NCBI GenBank assembly: GCA_039707655.1
Contig: CM077666.1
Span: 298,928,166-298,992,165 of the forward strand
Source of the DNA: Elymus sibiricus
Taxonomy: Eukaryota > Streptophyta > Magnoliopsida > Poales > Poaceae
DNA length: 64,000 nt
Direction: 5' to 3'
Shown here: one piece after another, positions 1 to 9,711 of the stretch
Layout: each line of letters opens with the position of its first letter
How positions within the stretch are numbered: position 1 is the first letter of the stretch
The notes under the pieces: model-generated
Seen by the model: the letters and a program-made list of their open reading frames with translations, nothing else
Told to the model about the DNA's origin: nothing
Database searches by the model: none
Position numbers and translations under genes: made by a program

Positions 1-1140
1 ATGTTATGTTTTGGCCACGCAGGTGGCGGCCACAAAGGTGGCGGATGTCACGAGTTGGCATCGGGGCAACCCAGGACATAGCCCAAAGGGGAGTTTGTCG
101 GAGTAGCCGGGAGAGTGTCATGCAATAGATTGGTTTTGTCGGAATGTCGTTGGTCCACCCGAATGGGAGCATGAGGCCATGATTTCCGTGGTGTGGGTAC
201 AGTGTACTAACCTCTGCAGAGTGTATAATCTATCAATAGCCGCATCCTCAGTCATGGACACAGTTCATAGTAGGTCACACTATGGGTCAACAGAAATAAT
301 AACCTGGATAATAAACAACCCCGGTTCCGTGAGAAAGAAGTTGGTTGATCTTTATGTGGTCATGCGATGATCACAGGTAGAGATCAAGCTCAGTGTGGTC
401 ATGTGATGATCACGATGGTACATTTGATACCGAGCTTGGTTGATCCTGAGGTGATCGTGTGATGATCACGATGGTAAGTTTGTTACACATGGTGGTTACG
501 AGATAACCTCCGAGCAGAGTAAGTTGGTCCATGAGACCTTAAGCATCGACCCCCTTGCATGCTAGTGCTAGTATCATCTTGTTCATGCTCATGAATTATG
601 TACTTGCCATGCCCATGTTGTTCTAGTAGTATCTTGTTCATCATGGATAATTAACCTATAAATGCCATGCTGTTGTTTGTCTTGATTGCTTTGGTTGCTG
701 TGAGCTTGCGAGTACATTCAAAGTACTCACCTGGTGTGTCATGCCAGATTGCAGGTGCTGCCATGATTGAGTGTTTGACGAGGATCCCGAGGTTGCGCTC
801 TAGGATGCGTCCCAGCCAGAGTCCCTGCGGAGTGGAGTCCATCGCCGTTGTCGTTGTTCCGCTGCTAGAAGTTATTCTGTTACGCGATGTTCCGCTGCTA
901 GCATAGAGCTACTTTAGCAGGCGTAGTGTCGCCGTGCCGAAGTAATCCTTTGTAATATCAGACCCTTGTACCCCGTTTATTCGTAATAAAGAGCTGATTT
1001 GTTCTATGCCTAGCAGTGCCGTATTCCAGAAGGCTTGATCTCTGGGCTGGAATACGGGGCGTTCCGGCTTCTCTGAGCTGGGGTGCCACACTACATCATG
1101 TCATCTTGCTTAAGGCGTTACTCCGTTCTTTATGAACTTA
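1..1140. mobile_element. LTR-retrotransposon-like remnant, family not assigned
   Basis: This stretch has no convincing long ORF. It holds short repeats around 360-480 (the phrase 'gatgatcacgatggta' recurs) and an AATAAA-like signal near 986. Its style, with a region reading 'gagtacattcaaagtactcacc' near 708-731, resembles non-coding or LTR parts of Triticeae Gypsy elements as I remember them. No intact termini or target duplication were found, so both boundaries are approximate. The small ORFs here have no recognisable domains and are treated as chance. Confidence 0.45.
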
Positions 1141-1690
1141 ATACACTAGATGCATGCTGGACAGCGGTCGATGTGTGGAGTAATAGTAGTAGATGCAGGC
1201 AGGAGTCGGTCTACTTGTCTCGGACGTGATGCCTATATACATGATCATTGCCTTGGATATCATCATGATTATTTGGTTTTCTATCAATTGCCCAACAGTA
1301 ATTTGTTCACCCACCGTATGCTATTTTCAAGAGAGAAGCCTCTAGTGAAAACTATGGCCCCCGGGTCTACCTTAATCATATATTGAAAATCCTAAAAATA
1401 CCTTGCTGCAATTTTACTTTATTTATTTTATTTTGTATTTTTGTTTGATTTATCTATCTATCACCATACAATTTAATCTTGCAATTAACCGCCAAGGGAT
1501 TGACAACCCCTTGTTCGCGTTGGGTGCGAGGATTTGTTGTTTTGTGTGCAGGTACTGCTAACGAGTTGTTGCATGATTCTCCTACTGGATTGATAACCTT
1601 GGTTTCATAACTGAGGGAAATACTTATCTCTACTGTACTGCATCATCCCCTCCTCTTCGGGGAAATCCCAACGCAGCTCACAAGTAGCAC
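1141..1690 (+). mobile_element. Retrotransposon LTR/5' leader remnant
   Basis: The region runs from 'gatgcatgctggacagcgg' to 'cccaacgcagctcacaagtag'. This looks like a high-copy Triticeae LTR-retrotransposon leader, in which a line beginning 'ctgagggaaatacttatct' precedes a CA-rich end. That recognition is from memory, not a search. No partner LTR and no coding domain follow. It appears to be a truncated piece downstream of the minus-strand Transposase_24-like gene, and may be why that gene's last exons cannot be found. Confidence 0.45.
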
Positions 1691-2599
1691 TAAACAGCAG
1701 TTGACGATAGGGAGTATGAGCAAATTAAACAGCAGTTGACGAGAAAGGCTTTAGAAGGACAGACTTACATTAACAGTTAACACTGGCTCTATAATGCCCT
1801 TCTCCATGTCAAGGGAGGGATAACTCAAGAATTTCAGCACAGAAACTTCTTCATAAGCATTGCCTGTACTCTACATTTTGTACAGAGTAATTATTGATAT
1901 GATAATACTGGAAGAGATAGAGGATAATGAAGATAAGATGCACAGTGATGCTACATAATCAACTACCTATCCATGTAAGTACAACATTACAGGACAAAAT
2001 GTACTGACAAGAGCAATGGGTTACATTTCTGCACTGGCATTGTCTGTGTATTCAACTTTTTGGTAAGATTAAGGATAGATCTGATAATTTTTAGGAAATG
2101 GTGGGCGAGGGAGACAAGAAACAGAGTAATGCAACACAATGAACTACTCACTCCGTCCCATAATATTAGTGTTTTGTACACTAGTGTAGTGTACAAAACG
2201 CTCTTATATTATGGGACGGATGGAGTAGCTGTTAATGTAAGTACAGTGATATAAGATGTTCGGTCCTTACAAGAGGACTGCAGAGCTAAACTTCTTCAGA
2301 AGCATTGGGTTGATTCTAAATTTATGTAAGAGTCAATACGGATCTTATAATGTCCACGAAATGGAGGATAAGGAGGCTAACATGTGCAGTGATGCTACAT
2401 AATCAACCAGCTATGAAAGTAAGTATGGTGATACAGGGCAAGAGGTACTCACAAGAGCAATGCAGTGTGCAGTATAGTTGCAAGATCCTATGGTCCCTTA
2501 AGAATGGATATTCTCCTGCAAACAGTTTTCATACAAGTGAGACGGTAAGGCACATGCAGAAATGTAGTCCAAATTGTGATGTGATATCATAGATAGTAC
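1691..2599. other. Intergenic sequence with an internal direct duplication
   Basis: No gene was recognised. About 95 bases at 1935-2028 recur diverged at 2378-2470: both contain 'cagtgatgctacataatcaac' and, further on, 'acaagagcaatg'. A second shared pair is 'aaacttcttcataagcattg' (1843) and 'aaacttcttcagaagcattg' (2288). The offset of about 440 bp points to an old local tandem duplication in what should be the 3' flank or last introns of the gene on the minus strand. A Stowaway MITE lies between the copies. Confidence 0.5.
2147..2225. mobile_element. Stowaway-type (Tc1/mariner) MITE, 79 bp
   Basis: The element is flanked by TA on both sides (2145-2146 and 2226-2227). It begins CTCACTCCGTCCCATAATAT and ends with the near-perfect inverted complement ATATTATGGGACGGATGGAG. 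The whole unit can fold into one hairpin, with 'gttttgtacacta' opposed by 'tagtgtacaaaac'. The TA duplication plus a CTCCCTCCGT-like terminus is diagnostic of Stowaway MITEs in cereals. It has no coding capacity. Confidence 0.9.
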
Positions 2600-5500
2600 C
2601 TTACACTGCAGACGAGACCAGTGTGTAACAAGCTTATTCCAGTCACTGTCTAGTAAATGAAGCACCGGAGACTTTACAGAAATTTTGTTTAGAGGCTTGC
2701 CATCAAAGTGTGCTTGCCTCAGGTAGCAACGATACTTCCTCAAAGCGTGCTTGAAAAGCGCAACCAAGCTTTGCTCGTCTTGACTATCCAGTTTGGTCCT
2801 CGCCTATTTAAATGAATGAAATCTTTTGAGTTCTTCCAGCAGAAACATAGGCACTAATTACCTTGAATAACATTAGTACATTACTTACACGTAAGTTGCG
2901 GAGGAAGATTGGAAATTGTTGTTTGTCTGTAGTACAATCTTTCCATGAAGGAAAGATGCACACAAAGTTCCTGACAACAATAAAAGCTTCGTCTTCTAAA
3001 CTGGGAAGAAGTGGAACAGGGGTCCTATTTGCTGCAATTGGGGCTCTCTCCAGTTCGAAAAAGGATTTGGCAACTGGAGTTGGTGTACTCTTTGCTGGAA
3101 TGGGGGTTTTGCGTCGTAGAGCTGGTGCTATGCCAACTGGAATCATCATACTTTTTGCTGCAGTTGGGGTCTGCCGAGTTGGGGCATCTGAGATGGCCAG
3201 TGGGGTAGGGGTAGAGTCTGCTATAGTTAGGGCTGTGTTTTGTGGTTCTGGTGATATTGCCACTACACCTAATGGGCTATTTGATTTATCAGGTGTCACT
3301 ACCTTTTCCAAATACTTTGTTCGTGCTCCATCGCGATCAGCAATCGCCCTCTTCCTTTTGAACGTCTGATACACAAGAACAACACTTGAATGGAGAAATA
3401 TGGTATGATGACAGATGGAATATGTACTGAAAATGGATAGGCATGGCATATTCACATATATGATGTGTAAACTAAGCAAATGGCGGTGTAACAAAGTAGA
3501 AGCAATGCAAAGCATCATTTGCAAGATATGTGCGACCAATATAACCTTGCCAAGTTAGAGCAAGCACCTTGATGGGTGAATAAGATAGGGCATCTGCCTC
3601 TGACTCCTCCACTAGGGAGCTACATTGACTTAGGTCTCCCTCTAGCTCAGAATCATTGTTAGGATCATATTCTGAACATGAATCTGTAGGTGGAGAGCAT
3701 GCGCATTCCATTGCATCCAGACTGGATCTCAGTCCCTTAATGCCAAGTTTGATAGCCATGTCATTGTTCTGCTTTATTCTTCTCATGCGCCCAAGCTCAT
3801 AATCATTATGATGATGTTCAGTATCTGAGATTCACGAAAACATAAAAAGTAGTCAGATTATCTTTGGAATGCATTGCGGATTCTACTCCAATAGTGTCTC
3901 CCTACAAACCCCTGCGTATAAAAAGTTCATCCCCCAACCGTGCTGACCAGACCACATATAGAAATACAAACCTCTTATGTCTCTATAAGGGGAGGACACA
4001 CATTTCAAAACCGAAGTAGGAACATTAGCATCATATCAAATTCGTATTTGAACAAATAAACTTCAGAATTATGAGTGGCATAATGTTTAGCTTCAAGGGT
4101 GGTAGTGCGACACAAAGCATGTATGTAGATTGTATTCTATGTAAAAGATCGTAGTCTATGTAAAAGGTGGATATAACACTTTTCTTTCTATACAATGCAG
4201 TGTTCGTTGCCCACACATGATGGAAGAGATCATACAGAGAAATACTATTCACTCATGCCTGCGGTTCCAGGATTTTGAAACAGGGTGGTCCACCCTAAAA
4301 ATATATTCACAACAAATATGACAAGGCAAGCATAAAGCTAGTGAATCAATCATTACTTGTTAGCTTACTAGGACAAGTATGCAGAATCGTAACTGCAGTA
4401 AGAGACCGTCCAAAATCTGAATCAAGAAGTTGGGCTAGCACTTATTGTTTGCAATTAATCAAAGTGAATAATTGGATATCATATCAAATGAGTAACAAAG
4501 ACTAGTAAAATTGTCAACAAACCTGGCCTGCGGTAGTAATCTGGGTCAATGTCACTATGACAAACAATCCAACATGACTAGTGTTTGTTCCTAGGCGAGG
4601 AATTTTGAAACCCTGTCAACTCTATAGGTGCTAAAGATTACTAAAACATCTGAACCATTAAATGTAGGTAGCACTGAGTACACAACAAACCCTAATGAGA
4701 GTCCTGCCAATTGAGTGATGAATCAATTAGAAAATGGGTGATGGGAAGTGGCTGCTGAGTGTTGAGGACGGCGTATCTCAGGATAAATTGGGTTGGGTGA
4801 GTGGGTGCTGCATGCCTGAGCCCTGAGCGGACACGGATGCTGGGCACGCCGGCGCGGCCGGGCAGCGGTGACGCTGTTGGGCAAGCGGCTCCTGACCTCC
4901 TGTTAGTCCGACGTCTCCTCCTAAAGTCATGGCGTCCAGCGACGGCAAGTCGCCAGCGAGGCAGGCGGCTGGCGGCAAGTAGAGATCGGAAGCGGAGCAG
5001 AACAGAGGGGAATCGTGGTCTGGAGGCATTGGCTTTTTTCTCTTTTTAACAAAGGCATTGGCTGGCGGACCATGTTCTAATCTCTTATGGTAAACAGGCC
5101 GACCCAAAATCCTAGGGTGGGCCGCGGCCCACGCTGGCCACCCAGTAGATCCGCCCCAGCGGTGCACATGCATTTTGAAATTAAATTAGGAACACTTAGC
5201 TGACCAATTAAACGACTCTGTTTTACTAATAGCATCATATCAGATTCGTATTTGAACAACTAAGCTTGTTTAGCTTGATGGGTGGAGCAGTGCTATTATG
5301 ACACGAAGCACGTAGGCTGATCGTATAGTGATCATAAAAGGGGGGAAACCCTAAGCATGATCAATTAAACACTATTATGACTGTGCCATGGTAGATCTAA
5401 AGCTGCAAACCGCACAAAGGCTACTTAGCAACCAATGTTTGCGTTGAACTAACAACTAAGATTCTAAGAGCTGAAAAGAAAGTACAGCAAACAAGTGACG

Positions 5501-5883
5501 ATCTATTTTCTGGTTGAGATCAAAAAGTTGAGCAGATATGAAAGAGTATCACCTCTCTTGCGACGCCGTGTAGGCATCGGGGGTGCGATGGATGTCGTCG
5601 GCATGGAAGCAGATCTGTGACGGTAGACGGAGGCATCGGGGGATAAGTCCCGTTGCGGTGGACGAGAAGGTCGTTGGAGCAGCCCCGGCAAGGTGGACGA
5701 TGGCGCGGATGCAGCGAGAGGACGCGATGCAAGGCTCTTGGTCCGGTGCCGTGGATGAGGAACGTCGATCTCTTGCAGTGGACGACGCGGTCTGGGTAGG
5801 CGCTCCGACATGGTGGAGGAGGGCGGTGATGGATGGGGTGGCGGACGGAGGAGGCTGGTGTGGAGATGGTGTTCTGGCGCCAA
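2600..5883 (-). CDS. Transposase_24-like (Ptta/En/Spm) plant protein, spliced, 3' end missing
   Basis: Four exons read in phase on the minus strand: 5883 (or Met 5811)-5553, 3825-3568, 3365-2889 and 2803-2600. Each junction has GT/AG. Exon 1 encodes a Pro/Arg-rich N-terminus ending in RRRKR. Exon 2 carries the LGRMRRIKQNND...LGIKGL motif and an acidic Ser-rich stretch. Exon 3 starts TFKRKRAIADRDGARTK and then repeats short TPxPxA-type units. Exon 4 has KHALRKYRCYLR and DSDWNKLVTHWS, the hallmark of the Transposase_24 (PF03004) family. Such proteins derive from En/Spm-related transposons or host genes related to them; DNA binding is inferred. No exon was found after the donor at 2599, so the C-terminal coiled coil typical of the family is absent. 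Intron 1 (about 1.7 kb) holds a duplicated segment. I am fairly sure of the exon chain and less sure that it is expressed. Confidence 0.6.
4027..4150. repeat. Intron-1 direct repeat, copy 1
   Basis: This segment starts 'agcatcatatcaaattcgta' and pairs with 5228-5345, which starts 'agcatcatatcagattcgta'. Both continue with a 'ttgaacaa..taa.ctt' stretch, a 'gggtgg.....tg.gacac.aagca' stretch, and a run ending in 'aaaag'. Both copies lie in the first intron of the minus-strand Transposase_24-like gene. The roughly 1.1 kb between them contains a GC-rich piece (4780-5170) unlike its AT-rich surroundings. An insertion accompanied by local duplication is plausible but not shown. Confidence 0.6.
5228..5345. 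repeat. Intron-1 direct repeat, copy 2
   Basis: This is the diverged partner of 4027-4150. See that entry for the shared stretches. Confidence 0.6.
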
Positions 5884-6490
5884 CGGTGTATGAATGGGAA
5901 AATGGAGGGAGAGGGGTCGGGGGAACCATGTCTTTGGGACGCGCTTGTCTGAAATGTGGGGAAGTTACCAACTTAGCCCCCGTTTAAAATTTCGGATGTC
6001 TCATCGGTCGGGGATAGGACGGTAATCTCACATCTCCCCAATATTTGCGAAGAGCGATTTCGGGCGAGGAGAGGGTGTTTTGGTGCCCACGGTTGGCGCC
6101 CACGGTGTATGAACGGGGCTGACGGGTAGGGCGGTTGTGTCATGTATGAGTGAAGTTACAAACCTGCCCCTACTTAAAATGTTTGCCTAGATCGATTTCG
6201 GCCGAGGAGAGTTTGTTTTGCCGCCCACCGTGTATGAATGGGGAAATGGAGGGGGAGAGAGAGGTCTTTGGGACGAGCTTGAATCAAATGTGTTTTGCCG
6301 CCCACGTTTGGCGCCCACAGTGTCTGAATGGGGTGAGAGGCGGTCGTGTCACGTCTGAGTGAAGTTACAAACCTACCCCTATTTAGAGCAGTGGAAATTG
6401 GGCCGATAGGTTGTGCGTGTTAGGGGTAGACAGTAATTTCCATCTCCCAAACACTGGTTTCGGGCAGCCGACGTGGTAGTGGGTGTTTTG
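5870..6490. repeat. Degenerate tandem repeat in the 5' flank of a minus-strand gene
   Basis: The phrase 'ggcgcccacggtgtatgaa' or a close variant recurs near 5876, 6095, 6222 and 6308. Each time it is followed by 'tgggg..atgg.gg' and then by 'gaagttac.aac.t.gcccc'. The array covers the presumed promoter of the gene starting near 5883. Unit length varies from about 85 to 220 bases, so the copies are old or incomplete. Whether they bind a factor cannot be told from sequence. Confidence 0.65.
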
Positions 6491-6979
6491 CCGCTTCTTT
6501 CGAATCTTGGGAGAATATAAGCATTCACGTTTACCCTGGCAACTAAATTTGAACCCATTTTCTATTCGATTATGAATCTTTATAAATCATTCTATGTTTT
6601 TTTTATATATCTTCAAAAGCACAACAAAGATGTATTCCACCTTTCTTGGCTAGAAGAGCACCTTTTTTTGTATCAAAGCTAGTACAACATCTTGGCCCTT
6701 TCAGATGCGTGCCACTTAAGGCCAATCTATACTACTATTTTTGCTGAATGCACAATCAGCCCGATTAGCATATTTTGTAGGCCTGGCATAGCAAACGAAA
6801 TGAAATGTCTGTGCCTCAAAAAAAATGATATGTCTCATGTTCTTACCAATTATTACAGACTCGTGCTCAAAAAAAAATACAGACCAAAAAACAATTATTA
6901 CATGATCTCTAAAACAAATGGTTCCAATCTATTACATGAACAAACAACACAAAGGTAATTCAACTATGGAAAAAACATT
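6491..6979. other. AT-rich intergenic spacer
   Basis: No gene or mobile element was recognised. The spacer separates the stop of the upstream minus-strand coiled-coil gene from the repeat-bearing promoter of the next. Several A-runs occur near 6810-6890. Confidence 0.5.
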
Positions 6980-7385
6980 TCACCTATGATTTACCAAGTG
7001 GGATTTTAATTTCCTTTTTTCCTCCAGGACCTTAACAATGCGGTCAGTCTCAGCTTGCTTCATTATGAAATCCACCAAATATTTAATGGTTTTCGTGAGT
7101 ACTGCTTCTGATTGTGCTGTTTGCTTCCTCAACATGTCAACTTCATCTCTAAGTGCAGAACCAGACTCTCTTTCTACCAATAGTTTAGCCTCTAGAGCAT
7201 CAGCAGTTGGCAATTCACAATGCACGATTGGGCCGGTGCCACTGCTCTGGGATGATCCAACGTCCATGGGGACCTCGCTCTTTGATCTTGGGCTAAGCTG
7301 TTTTGCCATTGCAGTTCCGATTGGATTTGGAAAAGTTAAAGTTAGCAGAACATCTCAACTGGGAGTTAGAAAAGCAACCCAGTTA

Positions 7386-7765
7386 AACAAACATGGATTT
7401 AAAGAGTTGCGATTGGATGCTGAAAAGTATAAGTTATTAACATCATTAGAGCAACCGGTTGCAGCAGCAAAGCAATTAAACAAACAAGTTTTACAAAAGG
7501 GACCCGTTGTGCCATTGGAGTTTCTCTTGGATCCTGAAAAGTTGAGTAGTCAGTAACTTGATTAGAGCAACAAGTTACAGCAACAAACCTATTACACAAA
7601 TAAGTTTTCGAAAATGTACCTACTGTGCAATTGGAGTTCCAATTGGATCCTGAGAAGTTGAAGTTGGTAACATGATTAAAGCAACAAGTTACAGCAGCAA
7701 ACCAGTTAAACAAGGAAGTTTTTCAGAACATACCTGTTGTGCCATCGAAGTTTCAATTGGATCCT
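7386..7765 (-). repeat. Tandem array of about 115-bp units, each with a 30-bp exon
   Basis: Units start near 7400 (degenerate), 7504, 7620 and 7734, with spacings of 116 and 114 bp. On the minus strand each of the last three has an acceptor AG, then GATCCAA..GAAACT or GATCCAATTGGAACT, and 30 bases up to a GT. The peptides have the form DPxxTxxAQ. The 7734 unit has a consensus GTATGT donor, the 7620 unit GTACAT and the 7504 unit a weak GTCCCT. A further relic with the same motif (NPIGTAMAKQ) precedes the terminal exon but has lost its acceptor AG. Exon and intron were therefore amplified together. Confidence 0.75.
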
Positions 7766-8376
7766 AAAAACTTGATAGTTAGCAAGCATAAATAAACTGT
7801 TGCAAGAGCCATAAGAAACTAACATCAAACTAGTAAAACTAACCAGTTTTGGCAATGTATTTAATTACACATGAACTAGTAAAACTAACAAGTTTTTGGC
7901 AACGTATTAAAGTAACAAGTCAGTAGAGTTTACCAGCAACACATACATCTCTAAATTTCATTCATGTAAGCAAAATGATTCTGACACATATATATAAGTT
8001 AAAAAGATGGTGTCCCTCATATAAACCTGACAGTTGTCTCTCCATGAACATGCAAACATTACTTGTGCTAGAAGTCATAACAACAAACAAGATAAACAAA
8101 CAGGGTATCACAAGGTAAATTACACATGAATTTTGTTGCACCATAGAAGTAGATATGACCAGCTATCTGCGTGCTTAAGTAGCTATTGAAGTTCAGGCAC
8201 AGGTAGTTCTATAAACAGTAAGTAACAAACACATAGATAGGCACAGTCTATAATAGGATTAAAAGGCTATGGCATTATGTAATCAGTAGCAAACTAAATT
8301 AAGGCAAGCAAGGTAATTGAACAATTTTTTAATCAGTGGCTAACTAAAATTCCGAGAAGCAGGTAACTGAACTTAC

Positions 8377-8490
8377 GCTAGCTCTTTGTACAGGCACACT
8401 GCAACTTCTTTTTCGCTTACGAGGTTCTACGAAGGAGTCCATGACATCACTTGCTTGGATATGCAGTCCCAATACTCCTTCCTTCCCACA
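8377..8490 (-). CDS. Duplicated 114-bp exon, downstream copy
   Basis: On the minus strand the exon begins after ATGCAG and ends before GTAAGT. It encodes 38 residues starting CGKEGVLGLHIQAS and containing EPRKRKRSC, a possible nuclear localisation signal. It is phase 0 at both ends and the same length as 8833-8946. It belongs to the gene model at 6980-9640. Confidence 0.7.
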
Positions 8491-8832
8491 CTGCATTTTG
8501 GTAAGTCAAATGGTTAATCTTATAAGATGGTGCGACCTTGTTATATTATATGAGGACAGGTTGTCAGACTAGTTGTATCAATACACACCACACTGGCTTT
8601 TACTGTATTATTCATGCGATTATATTTGGCCTATCGAGATCTAAGCAATCTACAATATGATGAAAAGACTGACATCCTTCTCATTATTGGCCAACTCAGT
8701 TCATAGAAACAAGCAATTCAACCATTATGTGGATAAATCAAAAGCGCCACTGGAATACATTTCACTGCCCCAATCATACACGCAAATCATACACGCAGGC
8801 CAGTACGAATTAAATGAAATGCAGGGACTTAC

Positions 8833-8946
8833 GCTAGCTCGTTGTATAGGCTCACTGCAGCTCTGCTTGCGCTTGGGATGTTCCATGAAGAAGTCCATGT
8901 TACCACTTGCTTGGATGTGTAGGTCGTGTACTCCTTCCTTCCCCCT
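8833..8946 (-). CDS. Duplicated 114-bp exon, upstream copy
   Basis: On the minus strand the exon begins after ATGCAG and ends before GTAAGT. It encodes 38 residues starting RGKEGVHDLHIQAS with HPKRKQSC. Length, splice signals and phase (0/0) are identical to 8377-8490. This is an in-frame exon duplication that can be included or skipped without shifting the frame. Confidence 0.7.
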
Positions 8947-9711
8947 CTGCATTTTTGGCATGGCGAATGGTTATTCCAATGAGAGGAATCGACCTTGCTG
9001 TTGCACCAGAGGACAGGTACTTACAAGGTTATACGAGCGTGCAGGATGTGTACCAGATCCCGTAGCGCCGTCATGCTTCGCTGAAAAATGGTTTTGCTTG
9101 TTTCAGATGATAGCTTCAGAAGAAATAAGAGTTGAAGTCAGAGTTGCGTAGGCGTATAAGCTAAGAGAGCAGTAAAAGGATATCCAAGCATTGTTGAAAC
9201 AGTGCACAACACAGTGATATGTGGATACCTAGTTCAGGCCGGCGCTTTGGCATACTCGCCTAGAGTAAAGGGTCACTTCAGAGCCATTGAGGGTGATGCG
9301 CTTGCGTTGGTTGGCCGCCTACGGAAGCAGATCTTGAGCGGCGGCGGAGCGCTACGATGTGGTGGACGAGGCCGTTGGTGAAGCACCAGCGGGGGGGGGG
9401 GGTGGAGGTGCAACGATGTGCTCGGTGAAGTAGCCCCGGTAAGGTGGAAGACGGCGTCGGTGAAGCAGACCTGATGTGGTGGAAGTCGGTGTCTGTGAAG
9501 CACGTCATCTGCGGCGGCCGACGTTGTCGGTGGACCACCCGGTGCAGTGGACGAGGGCGTAGATGAGGCAGCTCCGGTGTGGTGGTGCAGCGCGACCGTC
9601 GTCGTCCGATACGGCTGTCGGGAACGAGACGAGACGAGGGGCGATTCGAATTTTGCTTGGGTGGCGGCGAATTAGGGATTTGAGCGCTCTGGGAGCGAAA
9701 GGGGGCGGGGG

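Larger units (their letters stand above)
6980..9640 (-). pseudogene. Paralogue of the Transposase_24-like gene with amplified exons; coding status doubtful
   Basis: The minus-strand pieces in order are as follows. A Pro/Arg-rich first-exon-like region (about 9640-9290) resembles exon 1 of the gene at 5.9 kb, with PSSTLPGLL in both. Two homologous 114-bp exons lie at 8946-8833 and 8490-8377, each encoding 38 residues with GKEGV...HIQAS and a basic RKRKR-like cluster. Tandem 30-bp exons lie at 7763-7734, 7649-7620 and 7533-7504. A terminal exon (about 7300-6980) encodes LSPRSKSEVPMD and then a coiled coil, LEAKLLVERESGSALRDEVD, ending at a stop. This C-terminus resembles those of Ptta/En/Spm proteins. 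The Transposase_24 core is missing. One 30-bp unit ends in an in-frame TAG, and I cannot connect exon 1 cleanly. It is either a decayed copy or a gene that skips the damaged unit. Confidence 0.5.

Noticed and set aside
5583..5987. Plus-strand ORF opposite exon 1 of the Transposase_24-like gene
   Set aside because: The minus strand splices in phase into a recognisable protein, while the plus frame has no continuation.
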